In this document: in pieces, positions 7,013 to 14,931 of the stretch | Layout: every line of letters starts with the position of its first letter | Numbering within the stretch: position 1 is the stretch's first letter | Assembly (NCBI RefSeq): GCF_003664585.1 | Contig: NZ_RCHI01000008.1 | Span: 1-64,000 of the forward strand | Length of the DNA stretch: 64,000 bases | Direction: 5' to 3' | Source of the DNA: Paenirhodobacter hankyongi | GTDB lineage: Bacteria > Pseudomonadota > Alphaproteobacteria > Rhodobacterales > Rhodobacteraceae | The notes under the pieces: generated by a model | Database searches by the model: none | Seen by the model: only the letters and a program-made list of their open reading frames with translations | Told to the model about the DNA's origin: nothing | Program-made: the position numbers and the translations under genes

Positions 7013-8774
7013 AGTCGCCAAGTATCGCATCCGCCGCACGCCGATCCCGGGCGTCACGCCGGTGCCCCCGGCCGCAGCCGAGACCGGGCGCGGCGCGACG
7101 ATTGCCGATCTGCTGTCGCATCGGGCCGCCGCGCGGCGCAGCCCGGCCGCCGCCGCAGACGACCCCGCCGCGCTCTTCGAGCCGCAGGACGACGGCTTTG
7201 CCGCGCTCGACTTCCCGAGCGCGCATCCCGATGGCGACACCCAGGTGCTCGGCCCGTCCGAGATGACCCCCGAGGAGGAGATCGCCGCGATCCGCGCCGA
7301 GGGGCTGACCGGCCGGCAGCTGCGGCTGGCGCGGCGGATGGCGAAGAAGCACGGGATCGAGGCAACCTCGGATTTCGAGGCGGTGCGGATGTTGCGCCGG
7401 CGCGGCATCGACCCCTTCGACCGCTCGGCGCTGATGCACCTCGAACACGATGACGACGAGGGCCCCGGTCCGATGCCGGCCCCCGCACCGGCCGGTATGG
7501 GGGCGGGCTCGGCCACGACGAAGGCGCTCGCCCGGCTCGACGGCATGGGCGCCGACACCCGGGTGAAGCTGCCGCAGACGGTGAAAGACGCCCCGCCCCC
7601 GGCTCCGCCACTCGACGAGGGCGCGCGGGCGCGCGAGATCATCAAGATCCAGCGCGACATCGCCCGCCGGCGCCGGCGCAAGCTGATGCTGCTGGCGGCG
7701 CGGCTTGCCTTCTTCATCTTCCTGCCGACGCTGATCGCAGGCTATTACTACTATGTCGTCGCCACGCCGATGTACGCGACGAAGAGCGAATTCGTGATCC
7801 AGAAGTCCGAGGGGATGGCGGGCGGCAGCGGCCTGGGCAGCCTGTTCTCGGGCACGCAGCTGGCCACCAATCAGGATTCGGTCACGGTGCAGAGCTATCT
7901 GCAGTCGCGCGACGCCTACAAGCGGCTCGACACCGACCAGCATTTCCGCGAGGTGTTCTCGGCGCCGAACATCGACCCGCTGCAGCGGCTTGAACCCGAC
8001 GCCTCGAGCGAGGCGGGCTACAAGCTGTACCAGCGCAACGTGAAGATCGGCTACGACCCCTCCGAGGGGCTGATCCGGCTCGAAGTCATCGCGCCAGATC
8101 CGCAGATCTCGGAGCGGTTCTCGAAATCGCTGATCTCCTATGCCGAGGAACAGGTCGATCAGCTCACCTCGCGGCTGCGCGGCGACCAGATGAAGGGCGC
8201 GCGCGACAGCTATGACGACGCCGAGGCGAAGGTCTTCGCCGCCCAGGCCAAGGTGCTCGAGCTGCAAGAGCAGGTCGGCGTGCTCGACCCGGTGTCGGAA
8301 AGCAGCCTGGTGATGGGGCAGATCTCGGCCTTCCAGACGCAGTTGCAGCAGAAACGGCTGGAACTCGGGCAGCTGCTCGACAACTCCCAGCCAAGCTCGG
8401 CGCGCGTGCAGGGCGTGAAGGGCGACATCGCCCGGCTCGAACAGCTGATCGCCGAGCTGCGCAAGCAGCTGACCGACAAGACCGGATCGAGCGACTCGCT
8501 CGCCGCGGTCACCGGCCAGCTGCGCATTGCCGAAGCCGAGCTGGAAACCCGTCAGCAGCTTCTGGCCGCGGCCGCCCAGCAGATGGAAACGGCGCGGATC
8601 GAGGCGAACAAGCAGGTGCGTTACCTCGAAATGGGCGTGCGTCCGGTCGCTCCCGACGAACCGTCCTATCCGCGCGCCTTCGAGGACACGGTGCTCGCCT
8701 TCCTGATCCTGTCGGGCATCTATCTGATGCTGTCGCTCACCGCCTCGATCCTGCGCGAACAGGTGTCGAGCTGA
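6996..8774 (+). CDS. Capsule polysaccharide export inner-membrane protein (KpsE/Wzz-like) with long N-terminal extension
   Basis: This 592-residue protein is a chain-length/co-polymerase type component working with the preceding ATPase. The start MTTSPKVAKYRIRR overlaps that gene by 17 bases. Residues 1-220 are a charged, Ala/Pro-rich cytoplasmic region including a helical patch around GLTGRQLRLARRMAKKHG. A first membrane helix follows at about 230-250 (FFIFLPTLIAGYYYYVVA), then a periplasmic domain with a coiled coil (about 390-540) and a C-terminal helix (VLAFLILSGIYLMLSLT). Typical KpsE is about 380 residues, so the N-terminal region is extra. No outer-membrane partner is in the window. 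Confidence 0.8.
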   Translation: MTTSPKVAKYRIRRTPIPGVTPVPPAAAETGRGATIADLLSHRAAARRSPAAAADDPAALFEPQDDGFAALDFPSAHPDGDTQVLGPSEMTPEEEIAAIRAEGLTGRQLRLARRMAKKHGIEATSDFEAVRMLRRRGIDPFDRSALMHLEHDDDEGPGPMPAPAPAGMGAGSATTKALARLDGMGADTRVKLPQTVKDAPPPAPPLDEGARAREIIKIQRDIARRRRRKLMLLAARLAFFIFLPTLIAGYYYYVVATPMYATKSEFVIQKSEGMAGGSGLGSLFSGTQLATNQDSVTVQSYLQSRDAYKRLDTDQHFREVFSAPNIDPLQRLEPDASSEAGYKLYQRNVKIGYDPSEGLIRLEVIAPDPQISERFSKSLISYAEEQVDQLTSRLRGDQMKGARDSYDDAEAKVFAAQAKVLELQEQVGVLDPVSESSLVMGQISAFQTQLQQKRLELGQLLDNSQPSSARVQGVKGDIARLEQLIAELRKQLTDKTGSSDSLAAVTGQLRIAEAELETRQQLLAAAAQQMETARIEANKQVRYLEMGVRPVAPDEPSYPRAFEDTVLAFLILSGIYLMLSLTASILREQVSS

Positions 8775-8780
8775 GCCGGC

Positions 8781-8802
8781 GCGCCGGGGTTCGCCCCGGC
8801 GC
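8781..8802. terminator. Strong hairpin between convergent genes
   Basis: A perfect 9-bp stem GCGCCGGGG/CCCCGGCGC closes a TTCG tetraloop just after the stop codon of the capsule-export gene and before the 3' end of the convergent flavoprotein gene. No T-run follows, so terminator activity is inferred from position and stability. Confidence 0.5.
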
Positions 8803-8822
8803 AGCCCGTTCCCGCGGGTCGC

Positions 8823-10007
8823 TCAGGCGACCTGCCCTGCGGCCCAGCCTGACGACCAGGCCCACTGGAAGTTGTAGCCGCCAAGCCAGCCGGTCACGTC
8901 GACCGCCTCGCCCACGAAGTAAAGACCGGGCACGGCGCGCGCCTCCATCGTCTTCGCGTCGAGCGCCTCGGTCGCGACCCCGCCCAGCGTCACCTCGGCG
9001 GTGCGATAGCCCTCGGAGCCCACCGGCCGCACCTGCCAGCGATGCACCTGCGCCGCCAGCCGCTCGAGCGCGCGGTTGCCGTGATCGGCGAGCCGCCCCG
9101 CAAGCCCCGCCTCGGCCACGGCAAAGGCCGCCAGCTTTTCGGGCAGCAGCCGCGCCAGCGCATTGTGCAGCGCCACCCGCCCCGCCTCGGCCCGCATCGC
9201 GGCCAGCGTCGCGGCGATGTCGCGCCCGGGCGCCAGATCGACGACGATCGCCTCGCCCTCGCGCCAGTAGTTCGACACCTGCAGGATCGCCGGGCCGGAC
9301 AGCCCGCGGTGGGTGAAGAGCACCGCCTCGTCAAAGCCCGTGCGCCCTGCGCTCACCCGCCCCGCCACCGCGATGCCGGCGAGCGGCGCGGTCTTTTCCA
9401 GATCCTGCGCAGCGAAGGTCAGCGGCACGAGGCCCGGGCGCGTTTCCGTCACCCGCAGCCCGAAGCTTTCCGCGATGCGGTGACCGATGCCGGTCGCCCC
9501 CATCTTCGGGATCGACTTGCCGCCCGTCGCCACGATCACCCGACCCGCGCGCAAGGGGCCCTCCGAGGTCTCGACCACGAACCCCTCGCCCTCGCGCCGC
9601 ACCGCCTCGACCGCGGTGCCAAGCCGCAGCTCGGCTGGCCCAAGCGCGGCGAGCAGCATGTCGACGACCTGCGTCGCCTTGCCGTCGCAAAAGAGCTGCC
9701 CCGCGGTCTTCTCGTGCCAGGCGATGCCCGCCCGCTCGATCCGGGTCAGGAAATCGGCCGGCGTGAAGCGGCTCAGCGCCGAGAGCGCGAAGCGCGGGTT
9801 TTCCGACAGGAAGCGCCCGGCGGCGTTTTGCCGGCTCAGCTCGCGGTTGGTGAAATTGCACCGCCCGCCGCCCGAGATGCGGATCTTCTCGCCCGGGCGG
9901 GCGGCATGGTCGAGCACGGTCACGCGGCGACCGCGACGGGCGCATTCGCCCGCCGCCATCAGCCCGGCGGCCCCGGCTCCGAGAATGGCGACATCGGTTT
10001 CAGACAT
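8823..10007 (-). CDS. NAD(P)/FAD-dependent oxidoreductase, BaiN/YhiN (HI0933) family
   Basis: This 394-residue flavoprotein starts with an FAD-binding Rossmann motif (AILGAGAAGLMAAGECARRG, residues 8-27) and carries the family signature GEKIRISGGGRCNFTN near 40-55. A second nucleotide-binding segment VIVATGGKSIPKMG lies near 155, and the C-terminus ends in the conserved GLYFVGEAVDVTGWLGGYNFQWAWSSG region, split here across the FAD site. The family is often annotated as aminoacetone oxidase or BaiN-like, but the in vivo substrate is not settled. It is a single gene divergent from the tRNA-Gln locus. Confidence 0.85.
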   Translation of the reverse strand: MSETDVAILGAGAAGLMAAGECARRGRRVTVLDHAARPGEKIRISGGGRCNFTNRELSRQNAAGRFLSENPRFALSALSRFTPADFLTRIERAGIAWHEKTAGQLFCDGKATQVVDMLLAALGPAELRLGTAVEAVRREGEGFVVETSEGPLRAGRVIVATGGKSIPKMGATGIGHRIAESFGLRVTETRPGLVPLTFAAQDLEKTAPLAGIAVAGRVSAGRTGFDEAVLFTHRGLSGPAILQVSNYWREGEAIVVDLAPGRDIAATLAAMRAEAGRVALHNALARLLPEKLAAFAVAEAGLAGRLADHGNRALERLAAQVHRWQVRPVGSEGYRTAEVTLGGVATEALDAKTMEARAVPGLYFVGEAVDVTGWLGGYNFQWAWSSGWAAGQVA

Positions 10008-10092
10008 GGCCGAGCCCTATCCTCTCGGCCGTTGCGTCCGCAACAGGATTCGGAACTTTCTTCTTGCAGCACTGACCCCCCTTGGCTAAACA

Positions 10093-10111
10093 ACGCCCCA
10101 CGTTGGGGCGT
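10093..10111 (+). other. Pre-tRNA leader hairpin overlapping the acceptor strand
   Basis: ACGCCCCA (10093-10100), three bases, then TGGGGCGT (10104-10111) form an 8-bp perfect inverted repeat. The right arm is the 5' acceptor strand of tRNA-Gln, so the leader can mimic the 3' acceptor strand and pair with it. Confidence 0.6.
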
Positions 10112-10178
10112 GGCCAAGTGGTAAGGCAACGGTTTTTGGTACCGTGTACCGTAGGTTCGAATCCTACCGCCCCAGCCA
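10104..10178 (+). tRNA. tRNA-Gln (anticodon TTG)
   Basis: A complete cloverleaf is visible: acceptor TGGGGCG/CGCCCCA, D arm GCC/GGC, anticodon stem ACGGT/ACCGT with loop TTTTGGT giving anticodon TTG, and T arm GTAGG-TTCGAAT-CCTAC. The discriminator is G, and the CCA end is encoded at 10176-10178. It reads glutamine CAA (and CAG by wobble) codons. The 75-base length includes CCA. Confidence 0.96.
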
Positions 10179-10271
10179 TTCCGCCTGCCCGGCACCGAAT
10201 GGCGCCGCCCGTCCAGACGCGGGCCGTGCGATCCGGGGCCGAAGCGGGTCCCTGATCGAAAGACATTCGCC

Positions 10272-10724
10272 GTGAAACGTCGCGCTTTCGTCCTCCTCGC
10301 GCTTCTCCCCCTCGCCGCCTGTGGTGGCAAGAACGGGGAGATGCAGTTCTACCCGATCGCCGGGCCGATCGCCGATGCCGATTCCTCGATCGTCATCGCG
10401 GCCAAGGCGACCAATATCGACACCTCCTCGGGGCAGCTCTACTTCCGCCTGCCCAAGCCCAAGCTGAAATGCGAAGGCACCTGGAGCTCGGTCACCCCCA
10501 AGGTCACCTCGCATGAGCGCGGCCTGTCGCTGACGATCCGCGACACCGGCGGCAAGTACAAGAACGCGACCGAGGATGTGGGCGGCGTCAACCGCGGCGA
10601 GATCTACGCCGTGTGCGAGGACGGCACCCGGATCCAGGGCAGCTTCATCCAGGGCTCGGGCACCAAGAGCGGCACCGGCACCGCCACCGACACCCTCGGC
10701 AACAGCTACAAGCTGCTGTTCTGA
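10272..10724 (+). CDS. Small secreted lipoprotein, function unknown
   Basis: This 150-residue protein has a lipoprotein signal peptide: MKRRAFVLLALLPLAACGGK, with lipobox LAAC and lipid-modified Cys17. The mature part is polar and glycine/threonine-rich with predicted beta strands and three further Cys (KCEGTW, AVCEDG). I do not recognise a named domain. The start codon is GTG at 10272. It follows the tRNA gene by about 95 bases and may share no promoter with it. Confidence 0.75.
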   Translation: MKRRAFVLLALLPLAACGGKNGEMQFYPIAGPIADADSSIVIAAKATNIDTSSGQLYFRLPKPKLKCEGTWSSVTPKVTSHERGLSLTIRDTGGKYKNATEDVGGVNRGEIYAVCEDGTRIQGSFIQGSGTKSGTGTATDTLGNSYKLLF

Positions 10725-10791
10725 CCTTTCGCGAAACCGGCGCGGCGCGCGGGCTCTGGCCCGGCGCGCCCGGCTGCGCTATGGCTCGGCC

Positions 10792-11649
10792 ATGACCGAC
10801 ACGCCCTTCCCCACCCCCGAAAGCTCCACTCCCGAAAGCCTGGCCGCCTGCGCCGTCGACGTGCTGACCACCGCCGATGCGATGGAGAAGACGGAGAAAT
10901 CGCGCGCCCATGCCAGGGCCTGGTTCGCCGCCCGCGCCGCCGGCACGCCGATGCCGATCGGCACCGCCACGCCGCCGCTGCGCCCCGCCCGGCCGGAGCG
11001 GCCCGAGCTGCTCGCTCCGCGCGACGTGCCGCGCCGCCGACCGGGATCGGAGGCCGGACGCAAGGCGCTGCTGCATGCGCTCGCCCATATCGAGCTCAAT
11101 GCCGTCGATCTGCACTGGGACATCCTCGCGCGCTTCACCGCGACGCCGATGCCGATGGGCTTCTATGACGACTGGGTGAAGGCGGCCGACGAGGAATCGA
11201 ACCACTTCCGGCTGGTGAACGCCTGTCTCGGCACGCTCGGCTCGTTCTATGGCGAGCTGCCCGCCCATGCCGGGATGTGGCGTGCCGCCGAGGACACCGC
11301 CGAGGACCTGCTCGGCCGGCTGACCGTGGTGCCGATGGTGCTCGAGGCGCGCGGGCTCGACGTCACTCCGGGGATGATCGAGATCTTCCGCAAGGCCGGC
11401 CTGCCCGACGCCATCGCCGCGCTCGAGACGATCTATGCCGAAGAGGTGGGCCACGTCGCCTATGGCTCGAAGTGGTTCCACTTCCTGTGCGGCCGGCACG
11501 AGCTCGACCCGAAGGAGACCTTCCACGGGCTGGTGCGGACCTACTTCCACGGCGCGCTGAAGCCCCCCTTCAACGAGGAAAAGCGCGCCGAGGCCGGGCT
11601 GCCGCCCGATTTCTACTGGCCGCTGGCCGAGCGCGACGACGAGGTCTGA
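10792..11649 (+). CDS. DUF455 ferritin-like domain protein
   Basis: This 285-residue protein matches the DUF455 family of ferritin-like (four-helix bundle) proteins, which are possible di-iron oxidases. Candidate metal ligands are in HALAHIELNAVDLHWD (about 100-115), AADEESNHFRLV (about 135-145), EARGLDVTP (about 184) and YAEEVGHVAYGSKWF (about 215), giving the Glu-x2-His pattern expected of a di-metal site. No substrate is known. The start MTDTPFPTPES at 10792 gives the usual length. It runs in the same direction as the Hsp70-like gene, 60 bases downstream. Confidence 0.8.
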   Translation: MTDTPFPTPESSTPESLAACAVDVLTTADAMEKTEKSRAHARAWFAARAAGTPMPIGTATPPLRPARPERPELLAPRDVPRRRPGSEAGRKALLHALAHIELNAVDLHWDILARFTATPMPMGFYDDWVKAADEESNHFRLVNACLGTLGSFYGELPAHAGMWRAAEDTAEDLLGRLTVVPMVLEARGLDVTPGMIEIFRKAGLPDAIAALETIYAEEVGHVAYGSKWFHFLCGRHELDPKETFHGLVRTYFHGALKPPFNEEKRAEAGLPPDFYWPLAERDDEV

Positions 11650-11710
11650 ACCGCTTGCACCCGCGGCGGAAACGGGGTAGGCGAGGCGCCCTTCCAGCGG
11701 AGCCCGCGCC

Positions 11711-12952
11711 ATGCCCGATTTTCCCCTCGCCATCGACTTCGGCACCTCGAACTCCGCCGCGGCGGTGCTGATGGGCGGCCTGCCGCGCCGCATCCCCATC
11801 GAGACCGGCGCCGACACCCTGCCCACCGCGGTCTTCTTCCCGGCGAATGGCGGGCCGATGCGGATCGGCGCAGCCGCGGCCGAGGCGCTGATCGCCGGCA
11901 CCGAAGGACGCTACATGCGCGCGCTGAAAAGCGTGCTCGGCACCTCGCTGCTGAACGAACCGCGGCTGATCGGCGGCAAGCGGCGCAGCGTCGCCGAGAT
12001 CATCACCGCCTTCCTGATCGAGCTGCGCAGCCGCGCCGAGGCGACGAGCGGTCTGCGCTTCACCCGCGCGCTTTCCGGCCGGCCTGTGCATTTCCATACC
12101 AACGACCTCGAACGCGACCGCCGCGCCGAGGACGACCTGCGCGCCTGCTATCTGGCCGCGGGCTTCGAGGCGGTCGAGTTCCTGCCCGAACCCGAGGCGG
12201 CGGCGCTCGCCAGCACCGGCAATGCCGCGGCGGGCGAGACCGGGCTCGTCGTCGACATCGGCGGCGGCACCTCGGACTTCACCCTGTTCCGCACCACCGG
12301 TGCCCGCCCCGAGATCATCGCGAGCCACGGCATCCGTCTGGGCGGCACCGATTTCGACCATGCCGTGTCTATGGCCCATGTGATGCCCGCCCTCGGCCTT
12401 GGCGGCAGCCTGCGGCGCGAGCTTGGCTCGGGCCTGCTGCCGGTGCCGCAGGCGATCTACGTCGACCTGTCGACCTGGGCGAAGATCCCCTTCCTCTACA
12501 CGCCCGAGACCCGGCGGATGGTGGCCGGCATGGTCCGCGTCGCGGTCGAGCGCAAGCAGATGGAACGCCTTGCCACGGTGCTGGAAGAGGAACTCGGCCA
12601 CGAGATCGCCTTCGCCGTCGAGAAGGGCAAGATCGCCGCGAACATGCGCGAGGAGGCCGCCCGCATCGCGCTTGGCTTCGTCGAGCCGCGGCTCGCCTGT
12701 GAGGTGACGCCCGCCTCGCTCGATGCCGCGCTTGCCCGCTACCGCGCCGATCTGGCCGAGGCGATGGCCGAGACGCTGCGCCTTGCCGGGCTGGCGCCCG
12801 GGGATGTCAGCCGCGTCGTCTTCGTCGGCGGCGCCAGCCTGATGCACCTGGTGACGGAAGAGGCCGCGCGGCTCTTCCCGCAGGCCACGATGCAGCAGGG
12901 CGACGCCTTCACCGCCGTCGTCGACGGGCTCGCCCTCGCCACCGCGGTCTAG
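11711..12952 (+). CDS. Hsp70-like ATPase (YegD type)
   Basis: This 413-residue protein is an actin/Hsp70-fold ATPase. It shows phosphate-1 motif AIDFGTSNSAAAV (residues 6-18), phosphate-2 VVDIGGGTSDFTLF near 180 and adenosine motif VVFVGGASLMHLV near 375. It lacks the C-terminal substrate-binding domain of DnaK, which places it with YegD-type proteins of unknown client. Its stop codon TAG (12950-12952) overlaps the stop of the convergent nikR gene in the palindrome CTAG. Confidence 0.85.
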   Translation: MPDFPLAIDFGTSNSAAAVLMGGLPRRIPIETGADTLPTAVFFPANGGPMRIGAAAAEALIAGTEGRYMRALKSVLGTSLLNEPRLIGGKRRSVAEIITAFLIELRSRAEATSGLRFTRALSGRPVHFHTNDLERDRRAEDDLRACYLAAGFEAVEFLPEPEAAALASTGNAAAGETGLVVDIGGGTSDFTLFRTTGARPEIIASHGIRLGGTDFDHAVSMAHVMPALGLGGSLRRELGSGLLPVPQAIYVDLSTWAKIPFLYTPETRRMVAGMVRVAVERKQMERLATVLEEELGHEIAFAVEKGKIAANMREEAARIALGFVEPRLACEVTPASLDAALARYRADLAEAMAETLRLAGLAPGDVSRVVFVGGASLMHLVTEEAARLFPQATMQQGDAFTAVVDGLALATAV

Positions 12953-13425
12953 AAGCTCGCCAGCACCCGCAGGTGGCTGTGGGCGTGGTTGCCGCCGCCC
13001 TCATGCACGTGGTGGTGGTGCTCGTCCTCGGCCACCGGGATCAGCCCGAGCGTGCCATGCAGCACCCCGCGTTCGAGGAACAGCGCCTCGGCATAGGCGC
13101 GCACCTCCGCCACCCGCCCGCGCATCACCGCCACCTCGAGCGCATGACGATGGTCAAGCGGCACCGACAGCGCCGCCACCGTCTGGTCGTGGCGGTCGAG
13201 CCGCCCCTGCGGCAGCCGCGTCGCCAGGCTGCGCACCGACGGGTCGACGACATAGCTCACCGTGCCGAAGCACTCCGCCGCCTCGGGCGCACCCGGCCGC
13301 GCCGCCAGGGCCCGGCGCAACAGGTCGCGGATCGCCTCCGACCGGCTTTGCGCCCCGGTCTGCTCGAGATAGGCGTCAAGCTCTGCCGCCAGGTCGTCGT
13401 CAAGCGTGATCGTCGTGCGCTGCAT
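12949..13425 (-). CDS. nikR: NikR-family regulator lacking the canonical nickel ligands
   Basis: This 158-residue protein has an N-terminal ribbon-helix-helix DNA-binding domain (MQRTTITLDDDLAAELDAYL, residues 1-45) and a C-terminal ACT-like regulatory domain. It aligns without gaps to E. coli NikR through residue 100. The DNA-contact residues R3 and T5 are kept. The four high-affinity nickel ligands of E. coli (His76, His87, His89, Cys95) are Leu76, Ser87, Pro89 and Ala95 here. A tail, EDEHHHHVHEGGGNHAHSH, adds eight histidines. A perfect NikR-type operator lies in the divergent region before the nickel transporter operon, so it very likely controls that operon, but the sensed metal is uncertain. 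Confidence 0.85.
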   Translation of the reverse strand: MQRTTITLDDDLAAELDAYLEQTGAQSRSEAIRDLLRRALAARPGAPEAAECFGTVSYVVDPSVRSLATRLPQGRLDRHDQTVAALSVPLDHRHALEVAVMRGRVAEVRAYAEALFLERGVLHGTLGLIPVAEDEHHHHVHEGGGNHAHSHLRVLASF

Positions 13426-13511
13426 CCTGCCTCCGTCTGTCGCGGCAAGCCTAGCACCCGCGCGCGGCAAACAGAAGCGGACGGCGGTTCTGGCTTGCCC
13501 TGCTGAAGGCA

Positions 13512-13539
13512 GTATGCATAACTTTCAAAAAACGCATAC
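13512..13539. promoter_or_regulatory. NikR-type operator GTATGC-N16-GCATAC
   Basis: A perfect 6-bp dyad with exactly 16 bases between the half-sites matches the geometry of the E. coli NikR operator GTATGA-N16-TCATAC. It lies 13 bases before the nikK start and about 87 bases before the divergent nikR start, so it can repress nikK and possibly nikR. Confidence 0.85.
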
Positions 13540-13552
13540 GACAGGAAAAGCC

Positions 13553-14320
13553 ATGCCCCGCCTCCTCCCGCTGCTGCCGCTGGCCCTGATGCTGGCCGCC
13601 TCCCCCGCCGCCGCGCATTTCCAGGAGCTGATCCCCTCGGCCGATGTCCTGCCCGAGGGCGGCAAGGTCACCTTCGATCTGGTCTTCACCCACCCGGTCG
13701 AAGGCGGCCCGGTGATGGCGATGCAGAAACCCGCGGGCTTCGGCATGGTGATGAACGGGCAAAAGACCGACCTGATGCCGGCGCTGCGCGAGGCCCCGGT
13801 GGGCGGCACCCCCGCCTGGGCCGCCGAGGCCGATCTGGCCGAGCCCGGCGCCGCGGTCGTCTGGGTCGCGCCGCAGCCCTATTGGGAACCGGCCGAGGGC
13901 AAGTTCATCGTCCATTACGCGAAGGTGGTGGTCGATTCCTATGCCTCGGGCGAGGGCTGGGACGCGCTGGCCGGCCTGCCGGTCGAGATCGCGCCGCTGA
14001 CCCGCCCGAACGGGCTGTGGACCGGCAACGCCTTCACCGGCGTGGTGCTGAAGGCCGGCAAGCCGGTGCCCTTCGCCGAGGTCGAGGTCGAGTTCGTCAA
14101 CGACGGCTCGGTCGTGCCGCCGAATGACGATTTCATCACCCAGGTGCTGAAGGCCGACGCGAACGGCACCTTCAGCTATGTGATGCCGCGCGCCGGCTGG
14201 TGGGGCTTTGCCGCGCTGATCGAAGGCGATACACCGATGACGTCGCCCGAGGGCACCGAGGTGCCGGTCGAGGAAGGCGCGCTGATCTGGGTGAAGGCAA
14301 CCGACATGGGCGGCAACTGA
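13553..14320 (+). CDS. nikK: Nickel ECF transporter accessory periplasmic protein NikK (DUF4198)
   Basis: This 255-residue protein has a signal peptide ending ASPAAA before HFQELIPSAD, so the mature N-terminus is likely His or Ala-His. It belongs to the DUF4198 family that accompanies nickel/cobalt ECF transporters. The rest is beta-rich, with a carboxypeptidase-regulatory-like segment near 150-200 (NAFTGVVLKAGKPVPFAEVEVEF, in two parts). It presumably binds or delivers Ni2+ to NikM. AGGAAA precedes the ATG at 13553. Its stop overlaps the next start (TGATG). It is the first gene of nikKMLQO and the one directly behind the NikR operator. Confidence 0.8.
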   Translation: MPRLLPLLPLALMLAASPAAAHFQELIPSADVLPEGGKVTFDLVFTHPVEGGPVMAMQKPAGFGMVMNGQKTDLMPALREAPVGGTPAWAAEADLAEPGAAVVWVAPQPYWEPAEGKFIVHYAKVVVDSYASGEGWDALAGLPVEIAPLTRPNGLWTGNAFTGVVLKAGKPVPFAEVEVEFVNDGSVVPPNDDFITQVLKADANGTFSYVMPRAGWWGFAALIEGDTPMTSPEGTEVPVEEGALIWVKATDMGGN

Positions 14321-14931
14321 TGGCACATATCCCCGACGGGATCCTGGCGGCGCCGGTGCTGATCGGCGGCGCGGTGCTGGCGGCGGGCGGCGTGGCGCTC
14401 GCCCTGCGCCAGATCGACGACCGCGCGATCATCCGCACCGCGATCCTGTCGGCCACCTTCTTTGCCGGCTCGCTGATCTCGGTGCCGGTCGGGCCGTCGA
14501 GCGTGCATCTGCTGCTGGCCGGGCTGATGGGGGTGATGCTGGGCAGCGGCGCGTTCCTGTCGGTGCTGGTGGGCCTTGTCCTTCAGGCGCTGCTGTTCGG
14601 GTTCGGCGGGCTGACCACGCTCGGCGTCAACACGGTCAACATCGCGCTGCCCGGCGTGCTGCTGGGCCTGGCCCTTGGCCCGACGATCCGCCGCACGACG
14701 CGCCCCGGCCTGCGCGCGGGGCTTGCGGCCCTTGTCGGCGCGCTGTCGGTTCTGGGCACCGGCGGGCTGGTCGCCGCCTGCCTCGCGCTCTCCTCCCCCG
14801 CCTATGCCCCGGTCGCGAGCGTGCTGCTTGCCACCTATCTGCCCCTCGCCCTGGTCGAGGCCGCGATCACCGCCGCGGTGGTCGGCTTCCTCGCCCGGGT
14901 CGAGCCCGACGCCCTGAGGCCCGCCGCATGA
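14320..14931 (+). CDS. nikM: Nickel ECF transporter substrate-specific membrane subunit NikM
   Basis: This 203-residue integral membrane protein is of the CbiM/NikM family. It starts MAHIPDGIL, where the conserved N-terminal His of the metal site follows Ala; removal of Met would leave Ala-His at the N-terminus, equivalent in spacing to the Met-His of other family members. A second conserved His is in GPSSVHLLLAGLMG near residue 60. About six membrane helices are visible. It defines metal specificity with NikK and NikL and is energised by NikQ/NikO. Its start overlaps the nikK stop and its stop overlaps the nikL start. Confidence 0.9.
   Translation: MAHIPDGILAAPVLIGGAVLAAGGVALALRQIDDRAIIRTAILSATFFAGSLISVPVGPSSVHLLLAGLMGVMLGSGAFLSVLVGLVLQALLFGFGGLTTLGVNTVNIALPGVLLGLALGPTIRRTTRPGLRAGLAALVGALSVLGTGGLVAACLALSSPAYAPVASVLLATYLPLALVEAAITAAVVGFLARVEPDALRPAA

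Noticed and set aside
8781-8802. Inclusion of this hairpin as a seventh copy of the intergenic element
   Set aside because: It lies between convergent genes but lacks both the AAATACCTCGGGG core and the GGGGGCAGCGCCCCC hairpin, so it is an ordinary GC hairpin.
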